Of a stretch of DNA of 64,000 nucleotides, positions 11,340 through 23,514 are shown piece by piece; the first letter of the stretch is position 1; each line of letters begins with the position of its first letter. The notes beneath the pieces were generated by a model, which was given only the letters and a program-made list of their open reading frames with translations, was not told where the DNA came from and ran no database searches. This DNA is from Rutidosis leptorrhynchoides (lineage: Eukaryota; Streptophyta; Magnoliopsida; Asterales; Asteraceae): positions 363,264,001 to 363,328,000 of the forward strand of contig NC_092337.1 of the NCBI RefSeq assembly GCF_046630445.1. The letters run 5' to 3'. Made by a program: the position numbers and the translations under genes.

Positions 11340-12869
11340 TCACTGAATATCCTATTAGTTTTTAAAAGGAAAGAAAAATTATAATAAGTTATCCAATCAA
11401 TAGACTTTTCTGATTTTGCCCACGTTTCGAATAGCCAAAAGATGCAGCAGAGGGGCAGGATTCGTTTGGTCTCAATATAATTGAGGACTGTTTGGCTCCA
11501 ATAACCCGGTCCACGTACAAATCCAACTATTACTACGAACCAGAAAATTTTGATGTCTATCAATTTAACCACTTAAAATAAATTTTCATAATTTTAAGAA
11601 ATTTAGATAAGAAGTAGAATAAAAATCTATGTCCTAAAACTAGAATAGCGAGAAACAAGAAAGAAAAAGAGTTCGTCGAAAAAGGTCGAAAAAGAAAAAT
11701 GGTTGAAAAATAAAAGGTGATGGAAAAATAAAAGAAACTTATAACACTTAAAAACACTTGACTAACCTAACCTTATTACTACAACTAACTTAAAATTATA
11801 ATCGCAAATTGAGATTACTAATTGGAATGATAATTGATACATAGGTAAAAGTCGTCTAAAAATATTAAAGCTTACAGGAAAAACTATATCCCAAATGTAA
11901 ATAACTTAAAAAGAAACTAAAACTTAAAAAGGCGTCGCAAAATTCTAAAGTACCTAAATCTTAGTCTAAAGAAAAACACTTAAGGAATTCTACGGCAAAG
12001 CCTAAATATCTAGAAATAAAAATAACTATGGCAAAAACTAAGTTTAAAACTAAATATGAGCGAAAAATACAAATATTACGCTAAAACAATTAAAAAGGGA
12101 CAAAATATAAAAATATACAAAAAGTTGTAAAAAGTTACAAATTTTTATAAAAATATTATTTTTATATTATTTATTTATTAAAACTATTAATTTTATATTT
12201 TATTTAAACTAATTTAACTAAATAAAACAAATAAATAAAAACTAAACTAAACAATATAATATAAATAAACTAATTAGGGTTTAAAATTAATTAAAATTAA
12301 TAAAACCCATAATTAATGCGAATTAGGGTTCCTGTGTACCCGTGTCAGGTCTGCTCCGCGAGTCGCGGTATTCGATGCTTCAAACTCCGCGAGTCGCGGG
12401 GTTTCAAAATTCAACTCAGGTACAGTTTTGAAATTCGACGCGTTTTTCTTTTTTATTTTTTTATTTTATATTTTCTGTTTTATATTTTCTGTTTTAAAAT
12501 CTAAAATATTTATATAATAAAAACTTATATTTTAAAAACTAGAATAAAAATAGAACTACTTTTTAATTTTATAAATAAAAATCTTAAAACTAGATTTATA
12601 TATATATATATTTTTTCGGTTTTTTTTATGTTTTAAATAAAAACAAAATATTTAAATAAAACTTATATTTTTATAAAATAAAAATAAAGAAACTTTATAA
12701 AACTTTAAATATTTAACAAACTCTTAAAAATATTTATATTTTTGTTTTCTTTTTATATTTTCGAATAATTAAAAACGTATTTTTTTTTACAAAAACGTAT
12801 TTTTATAAAAGTAAACTAAAAATAAAAATCTTTTTTTTATTAGCGTTGCGCTTCCGGCTTTTAAGCGAT
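11340..12869 (-). other. Athila 5' leader, noncoding
   Basis: About 1.5 kb separates the primer-binding site from the gag ATG, a normal leader length for this lineage. It is very A/T-rich and holds a paired GC-rich palindrome at 12354-12406. No convincing reading frame is present. Confidence 0.75.
12354..12406. repeat. Paired GC-rich palindrome, Athila copy 2 (leader)
   Basis: Two copies of CTCCGCGAGTCGCGG lie about 30 bases apart with a CTTCAAA spacer. They are embedded in sequence that is otherwise almost all A and T. Confidence 0.9.
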
Positions 12870-12887
12870 TCCCCGGTAGCTGCGCCA
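12870..12887 (-). other. Athila primer-binding site (tRNA-Asp type)
   Basis: The minus strand reads TGGCGCAGCTACCGGGGA. This matches the complement of the 3' end of plant tRNA-Asp at 16 of 18 positions, the primer normally used by Athila/Tat elements. It lies eight bases inside the LTR edge at 12896. Confidence 0.85.
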
Positions 12888-14356
12888 AAAATACTTGATG
12901 GTTAAAGCTAAGTGGTATAAAATACTATTAATTTTTAGCAGGAAATACTATTAAATACGATACAATTTTACACAAGATATTTATTTATTTAGAGAATGGA
13001 TATACTTAAACCTTGCTACAACACTTATAGGCAGTGTACCTAATCGTACAGTAGTGTAGTTTTTAGTAAGTTCGGTTCGTTCCACAGGGAAAATCTTTAA
13101 ACAAAGCTTAACGCTATATTAGTTTACTTTTATAAAAATACAAATATATATATAAGTAATATTATTATTATAAAGGGGGGTTTTTACCGTTTAATGACCG
13201 GTTTGTCAATTTTAAAACTTTAGTCGCAGTTAAAACCAAATGTAAAATAATAAATAAATACAAGACTTAATTTAAAGCGTAAAGTAAATAACGATAATGA
13301 AATTGCGAATAATAAAAGTGCGATAAAATAAACCTGCGATAATTAAAAAGTACGATAATTAAAAGTGCAATTAAATACAATAACAATAAAAATGCGATAA
13401 TTAGAAGTGCAATTAAATATAAAATAAAGGAAATTAAATATGAAATAAAAGAATTATGCTTATTTAAACTTCCGTAACCATGATGTTTGACGTGTTAATT
13501 TTAGTTTTATGCACATGGGTTAATTGTCCTTTGTCCTGGATTATTTAATATGTCCGTCAGGTTTTTGTCCATAACAGTCTATCAGTCAAAAATATAAAGT
13601 GCGAGTGTCCTCGTCAAATTATCCTTATACCCGAAGTTAAATATTCCAACTAATTGGGGACTTAAACTGTAACAAGATTTTAATACTTTGTTTAATAATT
13701 ACACCATGATGTCGACTGAGTGTAACCCAAGGTTTTAATATTTTGTTATCAATTATACCAAGTGTCCTTGTACATAATTTCACCCCTGTTTTAATTATTC
13801 TAGTGGCTATTAATCCATTCCCGTGTCCGGTTAAATGAACGATTATTCGTACATATAAATACCCCGCCCATCGTATCCGATCGAGTGTATATGGTAATTT
13901 ATAGGGATGCCCAATTGTAAATCTTTATATTAACATTAACAAACTATCATTTAGTTAAACAATTATAAAGCCCATTAATAGCCCATAGTCTAATTTCCAC
14001 AAGTGTCGTTCTTTTGTCCAAACCTCAATTATGGTACAAAGCCCAATTACCCAATTTTAGTAATTAGCCCAACATCATGATTACTTCGTTTTAAATTAGC
14101 ATAATAATAACTTAGCTACGAGACATTAAATTAAAAAGGTTGAACATAACTTACAATGATTAAAAATAGCGTAGCGTTACACGGACAAAATTTCGACTTA
14201 CACCCTTACAACATTTGCTAACATACCCTTATTATTAGGATTTAAAATTAAAATTAAAATTAAAATTAAAATATAAATTATATATATATATATATTTACG
14301 TATATATTGAGAGAGAGATAGATTATGGATATTCAAAATGATCAGAATTCGGTTGG

Positions 14357-14363
14357 CTTTATA
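14357..14363 (-). promoter_or_regulatory. Candidate TATA box of the Athila LTR
   Basis: The minus strand reads CCCTATAAAGCC here, a good plant TATA box. The GC palindrome pair lies directly upstream on the same strand. Confidence 0.5.
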
Positions 14364-14382
14364 GGGAATTGAGTTCAGGGGT

Positions 14383-14436
14383 ACTCCGCGACTCGCGGCA
14401 ACTTTTGCCTTCAAACTCCGCGAGTCGCGGAGTTTG
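14383..14436. repeat. Paired GC-rich palindrome, Athila copy 3 (LTR)
   Basis: CTCCGCGACTCGCGG is followed 25 to 30 bases later by CTCCGCGAGTCGCGG with the CTTCAAA spacer. It lies just upstream of the candidate TATA box on the minus strand. Confidence 0.9.
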
Positions 14437-15220
14437 AAAATACAGCTCACCCTCCTTTGGCTTCTTTCTTACCGACGATTTATAAATATATTATAATATA
14501 TATATTAATTTTAAGAATTAATTATATATTATATTATATTTATGTGCATAGTTGACTCGTAATTTTTAGTCCATTGCGTCGAGCGTTGAGAGTTGACTCA
14601 TGTCCCGGTTCTGGATTTTCGAACGTCCTTGCGTACAATTTAATATCTTGTACTTTGCGTTTTGAATCTTGTACTCTTGTAATTTCGAGACGTTTCTTAT
14701 CAATAATTGGAACCTCTTTGATTGTATTTTGTACTTTTGAGCTTTTTGGTCGTTTGCGTCTTCAATTCGTCGAATCTGTCTTTTGTCTTCACCTTTTATT
14801 ATTTAAACGGATATCACTTTTAAATAGAACAATTGCAACTAAAAGCTTGTCTTTCTTGGGGAATAATGCTATGAAATATATGTTCGTTTTTAGCATAAAG
14901 CGTAAGTTTACCCGTTATTGTTTATCTTATTTTTAGATTCGGGCTAAAGAAAGACAAGGGTAAGATGGATGTTTAGCTTACTTGGAGGTTTTGGCGGGCT
15001 AACAAGACTTGTATTTTGAGAATTTTCTTAGTTTGGGTAGCTATTCCTAAAACCCACGCTCTAGTCTTGCGTTTTGCGTCAAAACTTTTTATTGGGTCAT
15101 TGTTACACCTTGTGTTGTTGGAATGGGTCATCAAGGCCCCGATGGTTACTTGAACTGTAAGACCCGAAACCGTTTCGTAAAATTATATATATAAATGCTG
15201 GCGTCCTAGTTTTTCTGTTT

Positions 15221-15294
15221 TGGGCCGTGGCGCGGCCTAAAGGCCCTCAGCGCGGCCTAAAGGCCCGCGGCGCGGCTGGTGTCTGATGGGCCAG
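15221..15294. repeat. GC palindrome cluster of LTR family A
   Basis: GCGCGGCCTAAAGGCC-like units occur about three times in a row, all rich in CpG. They sit about 15 bases upstream of the TATA-like box at 15309. A second CpG-rich cluster lies near the 3' end of this LTR (about 21947-22085). Confidence 0.75.
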
Positions 15295-16011
15295 CTTCCT
15301 TTTTGAAGATATTTAAAAAGGGGCTTTTTGGTAATTTGACTTGGGGGACGAATTTAAAGCCCCAAGATCAGATTTAGACCATCATTTACTCCATTTTCAA
15401 CCACCTCTTCCTTTCCACATAAATTCTAGAGAGAGAGAAGGTTCTAGTGTGAGAAATGCTCAATCAAGGAAGGCGGAAGCTTGTTTCGGGTTAAAGTGCA
15501 AGTGTTAAAGTCGTGCATCTCGTAAATAGCTACGTTTTGATTGTGGTAGTAAGTTTTAACCTCGATTTCCTTACTTTAATTAGTTGAGGGTTAGGGTTTG
15601 GGTTAGTGATGAACATAAAACCCATTTGCTAGTGAATTGGGGGTTTTTGGGTAAGTTTGGGTCATGAGGACTCAAAGATGACTAACTTAGGGTTTTGAAA
15701 TGTTAAATGTGTTTATGGGTCTTAAATGTGTAGTGAAAGCACTAGCATACTTTGTTGTTGAGTCTTTGGGTGTTATTTGGGTATGTTGATGACCCAAATG
15801 GGTGTGTTGACCTTGAAATGGGTCAAAATGACACTAGAATGGCGAGTGAGTTGGTTGACCAACTTGATTGTATGATTGATTATATGCATAATGTAATAGG
15901 TACGTCGCATTGAAGGTTGCGAGCTTGATTATCTCACCAAAGGCGTTAAGGTGAGTGGAGTAATTATGCGTATATGTATATGGCGTATTTATTTGTGAAT
16001 GTTATGGTATG

Positions 16012-16265
16012 AACCACGAGCCGGTAGTAACATAGCATGTATGTGATGAGTGTCATGATGTAAACCACAAGCCGGTAGCATCAAGTGTGAACCACGAGCC
16101 GGTAGCACTATAAAATGAGGCGTAAACCATGAGCCGGTAGCGCCAAAGTGTGACCCATGAGCCGGTAGCACTATAAAGGAGTGAGACTCAAATGCGTAGT
16201 GGTGTGAACCACGAGCCGGTAGCGTCATAGCATTACGTATGGTGTAAACCATGAGCCGGTAGCAC
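16012..16265 (+). repeat. Minisatellite with ACCACGAGCCGGTAGC unit
   Basis: Seven copies of an 18-bp core (AACCACGAGCCGGTAGC with C/T variation) are separated by 8 to 36 bases of partly repeated linker. It is not a CRISPR array: spacing is irregular and the context is a plant LTR. Confidence 0.9.
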
Positions 16266-16315
16266 CATAGCGTTTATGGTTAACCATATTAAGTTGTTGG
16301 GTATTGTTTAGCATG

Positions 16316-16430
<115 letters not shown>

Positions 16431-16943
16431 GTTGAGTATATGCTAATGTGGTGTTGTGATAGTGTACGAGTTGTTAACATTATGAGTATGATGGCATGCT
16501 ATTTGAGTTATATTTTCGTATGAGGTATTTGGTGGGTGCGATTGCAAATAGATGAGTTATATATGTGTATGTATAATTATTGCACTCACTATGCGATAGC
16601 TTACCCTCTCGTTGTTTACCTTTTTAGGCTCCGGCGTGGATAAGGGCAAAGGTATTCGGTTGAAATAGTGACTCTCGGGGGATTTAGCTTTTGGAAGTTC
16701 GACCAAGATACGGGTAGTTTAAACCCCAAACACCATGCTCTAAGTGTCGTTTGGAAGTTAAACTTTTTTTTGTGTGGTCGAAACTTATATTTTGAATTGT
16801 AATGAGCAAATGATGCTCGGTGGTTGTAACGACCCTACTTTTTCGGTTATCTTTTACCGTTAATTATTTAACGACCGTTAACTATTGTTCGTGCCACGCC
16901 ATTTCTATGACCTATATTTTTATTTTTGTAATAATATATATAT

Positions 16944-17205
16944 TAGACAAAATTGCTGAAATAGTTCCTGTGGTTTGTACCAAAACGCTGGTTTAGTCCC
17001 TGTGCTTTTTTTTGATGGATTTGGTCCCGGTGGTTGGTAAAAGTTGCTGATTTAGTCCCTCTGACCGACGGCCGTCAAAAAATGCCGTTAACTTCAGTCA
17101 TGTGCCAGACATGTGAGGGTATTTTAGTCAGTTTCTTTCTTTTATTTACTATATTGCTGAAATGGTCCCTGTGGTTTGTAACAAAGTTGCTGAATTGATC
17201 CATCG
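16944..17205 (+). repeat. Left terminal inverted repeat of the DNA element
   Basis: This is the mirror image of 18350-18623. It contains the sub-repeats GGTTTAGTCCCTGTG and GATTTAGTCCCTCTG. Confidence 0.85.
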
Positions 17206-18349
17206 CTAAATTCAAATCACTTCAATTAAGATCCCTTACTCAACCCTGTTTTTATTATCTTTTATCAGTGTTTGAATCTGGAACTATTAAAATTAAAATT
17301 AATATCAAAAACAAAATCAACCTCAACCTCAAACTAAAACTAGCCATAATCTCATAAGTAATACGGAGTAAACTCTATCGATTACTTGAATAAAGAACCA
17401 GGAACAAATTTAAGATGTATACAAACTAATAAATTTAAATGTGTTCATCAATTTAAAATCACGTTCATGTGCAGATCCTCACGAACTACATCAAATAAGT
17501 GTGTATCAAATTAAAATTACAATAAAGCTTAAACACAAATACCTTAAACTTGAAAATCAAAATAACCCATCTTAGATCCAAAACTTTTGGAAGCAAATTC
17601 AAGAACACAAAAATTCATTCATTCAATGGAGTATACCAAAAATCACAAACGCACCATTTCCTTTTCTTCTCCGGCGAAGGTGGTGCGCCGGTAGCTGTGG
17701 TCGATTTCCAGATCTCTAAGCTACTAGTACCGGAGGAGGATATCGAGAAATAGATCCTACAAGATGAAGTGATGGTGGTTTTGACAAGATCCGGTGAGGT
17801 CTAGACAAATCTGGTAGAGCAGTACAAGATCTAAAACAAATTGTGGGTCTGAATGATAGTGAACGATGGTGGTTCTGAACGATTTGAACTATGGTGGTTC
17901 TGAACGATGGTAAACATAATTATATCTTCAAATCCGCAAGTGTCGGTGGTGATTACAAACATCAACCGATGGCCTTCTTTATATTAATAAGAACAAATAG
18001 CCTTTTGTAAACTGTAACTGTAAAATTGTATTTGTGATTGTAATTTATGAATTTTAATTGGGGTTTCAGTTGGTCTTCATAGCTTTGATATTATTTTTAT
18101 TAGGAAATAAAAGGTAGATGGAGAAAATGTAACAGGTGTAATGGATGGGGAATGGGTATATTAGTTTCATTGAAAAGAACAGCGAACTCACTTTATGATT
18201 TTTGATAAATTTTTTGTTAATACAAAATAAGTGGGTTATGAATTTAATTGTTGAGATATAAATTGGTGTTGGTTTTAGATTAACAAATTGGGGAAGAGAA
18301 GATTTAACAAAAATTGGGGAAGATGAAGATTCAACAAATTCAACAATTT

Positions 18350-18623
18350 TTGTACAAATCACAGGGATAAATTCAGCAATTTTGGTACAAACTACAGGGA
18401 CCATTTCAGCAATGTTACTAATAAAGGAAAGAAACTGACTAAAATACCCTCACATGTCTGGCACATGACTGAAGTTAACGGCATTTTTTGACGGCCGTCG
18501 GTCAGAGGGACTAAATCAGCAACTTTTACCAACCACCGGGACCAAATCCATCAAAAAAAAAGCACAGGGACTAAACCAGCGTTTTGGTACAAACGACAGG
18601 GACTATTTCAGCAATTTTGTCTA
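18350..18623 (-). repeat. Right terminal inverted repeat of the DNA element
   Basis: It matches the left end in reverse complement with only scattered differences over the outer 215 bases. Confidence 0.85.
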
Positions 18624-20585
18624 TATATTAATTATTATGTGTTAAATGAATATTTGTATTCATATTTTAAGTTATACGTTTCTACGTGTCGCGGATTTCT
18701 ATCCGGCGAATCTTTTCGGTTTTCAAACCAACGGTCGAGCTTTTGGGATTTTTAAATCCTAATTATTTTAAATATGATATTTTGATGTCATATGAATATA
18801 TATAGTTTTTATATATTTTCTTTGTCGTGTATTTGTTATCTCTCCGAAAAATCAATCGCGTAGTAGCGTTTTCGCGTTTCGGGCTTCGGTCGGGCGTTCA
18901 GGCCACAAGCTTCTTGACTTTATAGCATTTTGGGCTAGTGGGGCCCACCCTCATGTATATTTCGGCTGAACCCTTTAAGGGAGGGGTGTTTTTGCAATTT
19001 TGTGACTAGTTCCATTTTAATCTCAAATTAATTCATTCCCTTATTTTGTTTCTTAACCTAGCAAGCTTTTCTCTCCTCTTTTTTTTGTTTCTTTGCCATC
19101 ACCCACACTCACCATATCATCATCATCTTCAATCAAATATTAGCTTGGAATTTAGGGCTTTTAGTATAATCGGATTCTACGCGATCTCCTTTACACATCT
19201 ATACCATTTGATTCTTGATTAGGGTATAAACCCTAACCCTAGATTTTTAATTTTTCTTTATTTTTCTGTATTTTGATGTTATATTGATAGTATGATGCTT
19301 ACATGTTATTGTATTGCTGATTGTATGCGTAGAATTGCTCGATTATACATGTTTTCGGTTTGATTAATTTGGGACAGCAGCTTTTTCGTTCATTTCTTTT
19401 TTCGTTCATTTCTGATTATGCAACTGATTTAAAAGTGAAATTAAAGTATCTAGATGAGTTCCTCTCATCAAGACATTAATTTTAGAATCCGGATTCATGT
19501 CATTTCGATTCCCGGAACTCTAGATATTATTAAAATGGTGTTTTGTTGAGATAAATTTATGAAAACGAATTGAATCAGTTTTGGTCCGACTTTGTGACCA
19601 TTTTTGGAGTCTTTAGGGTGTACTTGTGTGTTAGGATTGATGATGGGATGAACTTTCATGTTCGGGTCATCTTAATCCGAGCCACGGATCACCCGTTATG
19701 ACTAAAACACGTTTTTGAGCGGATTAAAGGTCCAAACTGATTAAGGGCTGTAAGTCACGACTTGGTGACTGTTCTTGAGCACACTAATGTGTTGAGTGGG
19801 TTGGTTAGGCGAAGATATATATAAGACTCGCCGAAAACTGATTCCCGGGGCTTAAGTTATGACCCGATGAACTTTTAATTAAAACTTATGGTTATTAATT
19901 ATGACTTATGATATAAATAATGATTTTCATTATTATTAAATTACTTATGATATAAAAATTAATTATTATAATTTAAGACTTATGATATATATTTATTATA
20001 TCATTTAATTATTACTTATGATTTAATTAAACTTTTAATTAAACTTATGATTAATAATACTTTTATTATTAATGAAAAATACTTATGATAAGTATTAAAC
20101 TTATATTATGAGATTATTATAATGAGACTTATAATAAGGATTAATTAATTATTTAATTATTATAAGGCTTAGTTATTATTTAATTATAATTTAATTATTA
20201 AATATTTATGATTTAATAATTAAAATTAGAAACTTATGATATGATTAATAATTCATTATTAATTAATAATACTTATGATATGATTTAAAATTTATTATTA
20301 ATTAATAATAATTATATTATGATTAATATTTAATTAATTAATTAAATACTTATGTTATATTAATTATATCATTTAAACTTATGTTAACTTTAATAATTCA
20401 TTTTAATCTAATTAAACTTATGTTATGACATAATTATACATATTTAACTTTAATTAACATTATAACTTATATTATTATTACAACTTACACTTTAAAAATT
20501 AATGTTGACTATGTTTGACCAAGGTTGACTTTTGAGTTGACTTTCGGTTGACTTTGACTTTCAGTTGACTTTTGTTGACTTTCTA

Positions 20586-20752
20586 AATAAGGAAACTTTC
20601 CTAACTTAAAAACTTTCTAAAAATAGCAACTTTCTAAATTTGTAAACTTTCCAAAAATAGAAACTTTCCTAAAATAGAAACTTTCCTAAAATAGAAACTT
20701 TCCAAAAATGGAAACCTGCTAAAAATAGAAACTTTCTAAAAATAGAAAGTGT
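20586..20752 (+). repeat. AAATAGAAACTTTCC short tandem array (Tekay-like LTR)
   Basis: A 15 to 16-bp unit, AAAATAGAAACTTTCC with small variants, repeats about ten times. The same array occurs at 58098-58264 in the other LTR copy. It follows a stretch of TTGACTTT-type repeats (20506-20585). Confidence 0.85.
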
Positions 20753-20964
20753 GTGTCCGTACGCTGTTCCGATCAAACCGATGCATGTTGAGTGTTGTTC
20801 TATGTCTACTTGCAACATGTACAATAGCTATCATACTAAGACTTGACCTAAGTTAGTTATTTATATCGACCTGCTTTATTTATAGGTCGGCGTTGTGATC
20901 ATTCCTGATCACTTTACTTCATTTGCTGTTCGCATATTTGTGTGGTTACTTCGTTGCTATTAAG

Positions 20965-21489
20965 GTGAGTTATAGTCCCATTTTTCTATTTTAAATCTTT
21001 TGGGATGAGAATACATGCAATTTATTTTATATTTTGGACACAAGTGGAAGTTGGTTTAAATTATTCATTGTGAGTTGAACAAAAATATTCCCTAGTCTGG
21101 TAACTGTAATCACTGGGTTCTACTGGTGAACGCGAATCCTACGGATAGATCTATCGGGTTTGACAACCCCATTTCGAGCTAGTCGCGCTAGCAATTTATA
21201 ATCGGAATGTTTAGTACTTCGTATTTTGTTGTAGATACACTTGTTCGGTGTATATTATTTATTGTGTTTGGCAAGGGTAAATAAATGGTTAAGTGGTTAC
21301 CAGGTGGCTCACAGTAAATGGAATAATGTTTTTATATGTTTTCTAGCATATAATTTTGTGGTCCAAAAAGGAGTTTTTATGTTTTCAAACATAAATTTTT
21401 ACGGTTTAAATTAAATATTGTTTGCAATATTAAACCTATAATTCACTCAACATTTTTTGTTGACAGTTACTCGCATGTTTTATTCTCAG
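20965..21489 (+). other. Intron-like interval in the solo Tekay-like LTR
   Basis: It opens AAG|GTGAGTTATAG and closes TTTTATTCTCAG|GTTC. Both boundaries are conserved with 58480-58961 in the second LTR copy, although the interior differs by small insertions. Splicing is inferred. Confidence 0.4.
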
Positions 21490-22155
21490 GTTCATGATTG
21501 ATTGCTTCCGCTGTGTTTAGAGAGTCTGCATATTTATGATGGTAGCTTTTGTTAAACAATAACTTGCATTCTCTTTTGATACATTTAATAGTGGATGCTG
21601 TTGACTTTGTTTTGGTCAACTTTTGGTTAAGTAATAATGTATGGTTTTTCTAAACTTACATATTTTGATAGGTTTTCTTTATATGAAATCATTTTTAAAT
21701 AAAGAATGCAAGGTTATTTATTAAATTCATATAGAGTTATGATCAAGCTGTGGGACCAAGATAACGATGGTCGTCAAGTGTACTTTGACGGGTCGCTAAA
21801 GTGGTCAAATATTTGAATGGGAGTCTTAAAACATGTAAACTTTGCTTATTGATGTGGCATGAAGCCATTTGAAATGTTGGATCTTGCACTTGTGGAAATT
21901 GGCACTTTTGTGATTTTGTTAAGTAAGAATAAGCAACAGAGATGAGCCGCGTCGCGACCCTTATGGGCGCGCCTCAGGCTAAGACATGTTTTGGATGTCG
22001 AGAGTTTTGCTGGTTCTGACTTTCTGAATTTGAGTTAAGCCGCGCCATGGCTGGGCTGACCGCGCCGCGGGTTAAGCCTGTCAGGCCAGCCTGACCTATA
22101 TTAAAAAAAAAAAAATTATTTCGTGTCGATTCTTGAGTTGGGTTGTTACATGAAC

Positions 22156-23514
22156 TCGACTATTGATTGATATTGTTATTATAACATCTTGATGGCATTA
22201 AAACGGGGTTTGGATTATTGTATGACTTGTGCATTATTGTTTATAATCCGGAATTAATTAAACTTGTTTTAAAAGTGCATGTATGCTGCATGTGTTAGTG
22301 CGCGTCGTGGAGGTTGTAATCGGCTAAGCGCATCGCGCAGTAAAGCATGATCTAGGACGAATAGTTGAAACTTTTGTTTGGTCTGTTTTCAATTGTACTG
22401 CGCCTTGCAAATTCTTGGGGCACCGCACAGTACAACGGTAGATGATGTCAGTCAGTAAATTTAGAAAAATGTGTCGTTTTTCGAATAAATGTCGATGTTC
22501 GTTTCAAAACCCAGTATAAGTGTCAGCCGCACTTGATCATCGTCGCTGGTATCAGCTGCGACGTTAGTCAAACGGTTGGCAACGTCCTGTATCGTTATCG
22601 ACTGTTGGGGTGGAAGGGTAGCGAAACAACGAACCCTAATAGGTTGGGTTTTTCCCTTCAGTGTAGGCGTAATAAAGTCTGAAAAGTCTGTATTTTGGCC
22701 GAATTTGATACGTGTAACCAGACAGAACTCTTATCGGCTAAACCGAATACAATACCTACTACTGACACTGAACCATAAATCAGCTCCTCTACGTGTTTAT
22801 CAACACCCCTTGGTCTGTCACAACCTAACTGAAGCATACGATGTACGAGACCCTGATCGTTACCCGAACAACTAAGATCTAATCACAAACCAAAGCTCGT
22901 CTGTCTAAATATAATCTTTTATTCTTTTCTCAAGGTGTTTTTCACAAGATCAATATCTCTGAGCTTGTTCTTTAGAGTCGATGAATCTTTAAGTTTTCAC
23001 ATTGATTGTTTAAAGAATTCTTGAAATTGTAGGTTTTTGACGGCGGTGGTGGTATTTGACGGCGGTAGTGGTGGTTGACGACGGTGGTGGTTTGTGTTTG
23101 ATGTTTAATGTTTAGTAATTGACGAAATTGCGACATAAAAGGGTTTGTGAACGTTATTGGTTGGTAACCATTTGTAACCGACACACAATGTCGTACAAAC
23201 GTAGGTTGAACAAAAGTAAACACGTTTGTGAGCGTAATGTTTGTTTTCTTCCATAGTAATAATAAATAATCCACTAATGCAGCAACTCGCAAGGTTCGCA
23301 TGACTAGACCCTACGAGTTTGTGACTCGTTGTTTTCTGGTCATGACCGTAAACTCTAGTCCGCGACTGAATTTCCTCCACCATGACTCACAAATCACGAG
23401 TCGCACGATCCCAGGGTGACCTTGTGACTTGCGAGGGCATTTTGAAAATATCTTTCTTTTAAGGGTGAATCGTTATAGTTAGTTCTTAAATGAGCATTAA
23501 ATTAAAAATATACA
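22156..23514. other. Unassigned intergenic DNA
   Basis: No gene is supported. Reading frames at 22576-22875 (+) and 22972-23301 (-) have no recognisable domain, and the latter overlaps a GGCGGTGGTGG simple repeat at 23038-23092. Two CpG-rich patches near 22294-22345 and 22398-22440 resemble the GC clusters of the nearby LTRs and may be an LTR remnant. Confidence 0.6.

Larger units (their letters stand above)
1..15133 (-). mobile_element. Athila-type Ty3 LTR retrotransposon, decayed, 3' end beyond window
   Basis: Reading on the minus strand the order is LTR, tRNA-Asp-type PBS, long leader, gag, protease, RT, RNase H, integrase, a small zinc-knuckle ORF, a long AT-rich spacer and an env-like ORF. 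That order and the FMDD-type RT are typical of the Athila lineage. Coding parts carry at least five in-frame stops and two frameshifts. The 3' LTR is not in the window, since no second copy of the 12896-15133 sequence is seen at the left edge. A TRIM is inserted in the env-like ORF. The outer LTR edge near 15133 is inferred from a TGATG/CATCA terminal match and is uncertain. Confidence 0.85.
12896..15133 (-). repeat. Athila 5' LTR
   Basis: The inner edge is fixed by the adjacent primer-binding site, with the LTR ending CCATCA on the minus strand. The outer edge near 15133 is inferred from a matching TGATG start. Inside, on the minus strand, a TATAAAG box at 14357-14363 lies 19 bases downstream of a paired GC palindrome (14383-14436). 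About 2.2 kb is plausible for Athila. Without the second LTR the outer boundary cannot be verified; it could lie up to about 15150. Confidence 0.65.
16944..18623. mobile_element. Non-autonomous DNA transposon with about 270-bp inverted repeats
   Basis: The ends are inverted repeats of one another, starting TAGACAAAATTGCTGAAATAG and highly similar for at least 215 bases, then more loosely to about 17205 and 18350. The related LTR at 56021 lacks the segment, which proves an insertion. Flanks are AT repeats (TATAT on each side), so the duplication length cannot be fixed. The interior shows no transposase; a 67-codon frame at 17550-17753 has no recognisable content. Long inverted repeats suggest a Mutator-like element, but the superfamily is open. 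Confidence 0.85.
16825..21800 (+). mobile_element. Solo LTR of the Tekay/Del-like chromovirus, with an inserted DNA element
   Basis: It starts TGTAACGACCCTAC and follows the 56021-59281 LTR along its whole length. Shared landmarks are the ACGACCGTTAAC block, the GGGGCCCACCC block, AT-rich arrays, the TTGACTTTCGGTTGAC block, the GATAGATCTATCGGG block and the end. GTGGT stands outside both ends (16820-16824, 21801-21805). No internal region is present, so it is a solo LTR. Its last bases read CTAAA instead of the CACA ending of the other copy, so the end is mutated. Subtracting the insertion at 16944-18623 leaves about 3.3 kb, close to the 3261 bp of the intact LTR. Confidence 0.88.

Noticed and set aside
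16012-16265. CRISPR-like array
   Set aside because: The repeats are short, degenerate and irregularly spaced inside a plant LTR, with no associated genes. It is a minisatellite.
17550-17753. 67-codon frame inside the inverted-repeat element as a captured gene
   Set aside because: No recognisable content and no conservation evidence.
22576-22875. 100-codon plus-strand reading frame as a host gene
   Set aside because: No recognisable domain, no supporting promoter or codon pattern, and it lies in unassigned repeat-like DNA.
22972-23383. Two overlapping minus-strand frames as genes
   Set aside because: Their content derives largely from a GGCGGTGGTGG simple repeat and low-complexity DNA, with no conserved motif.
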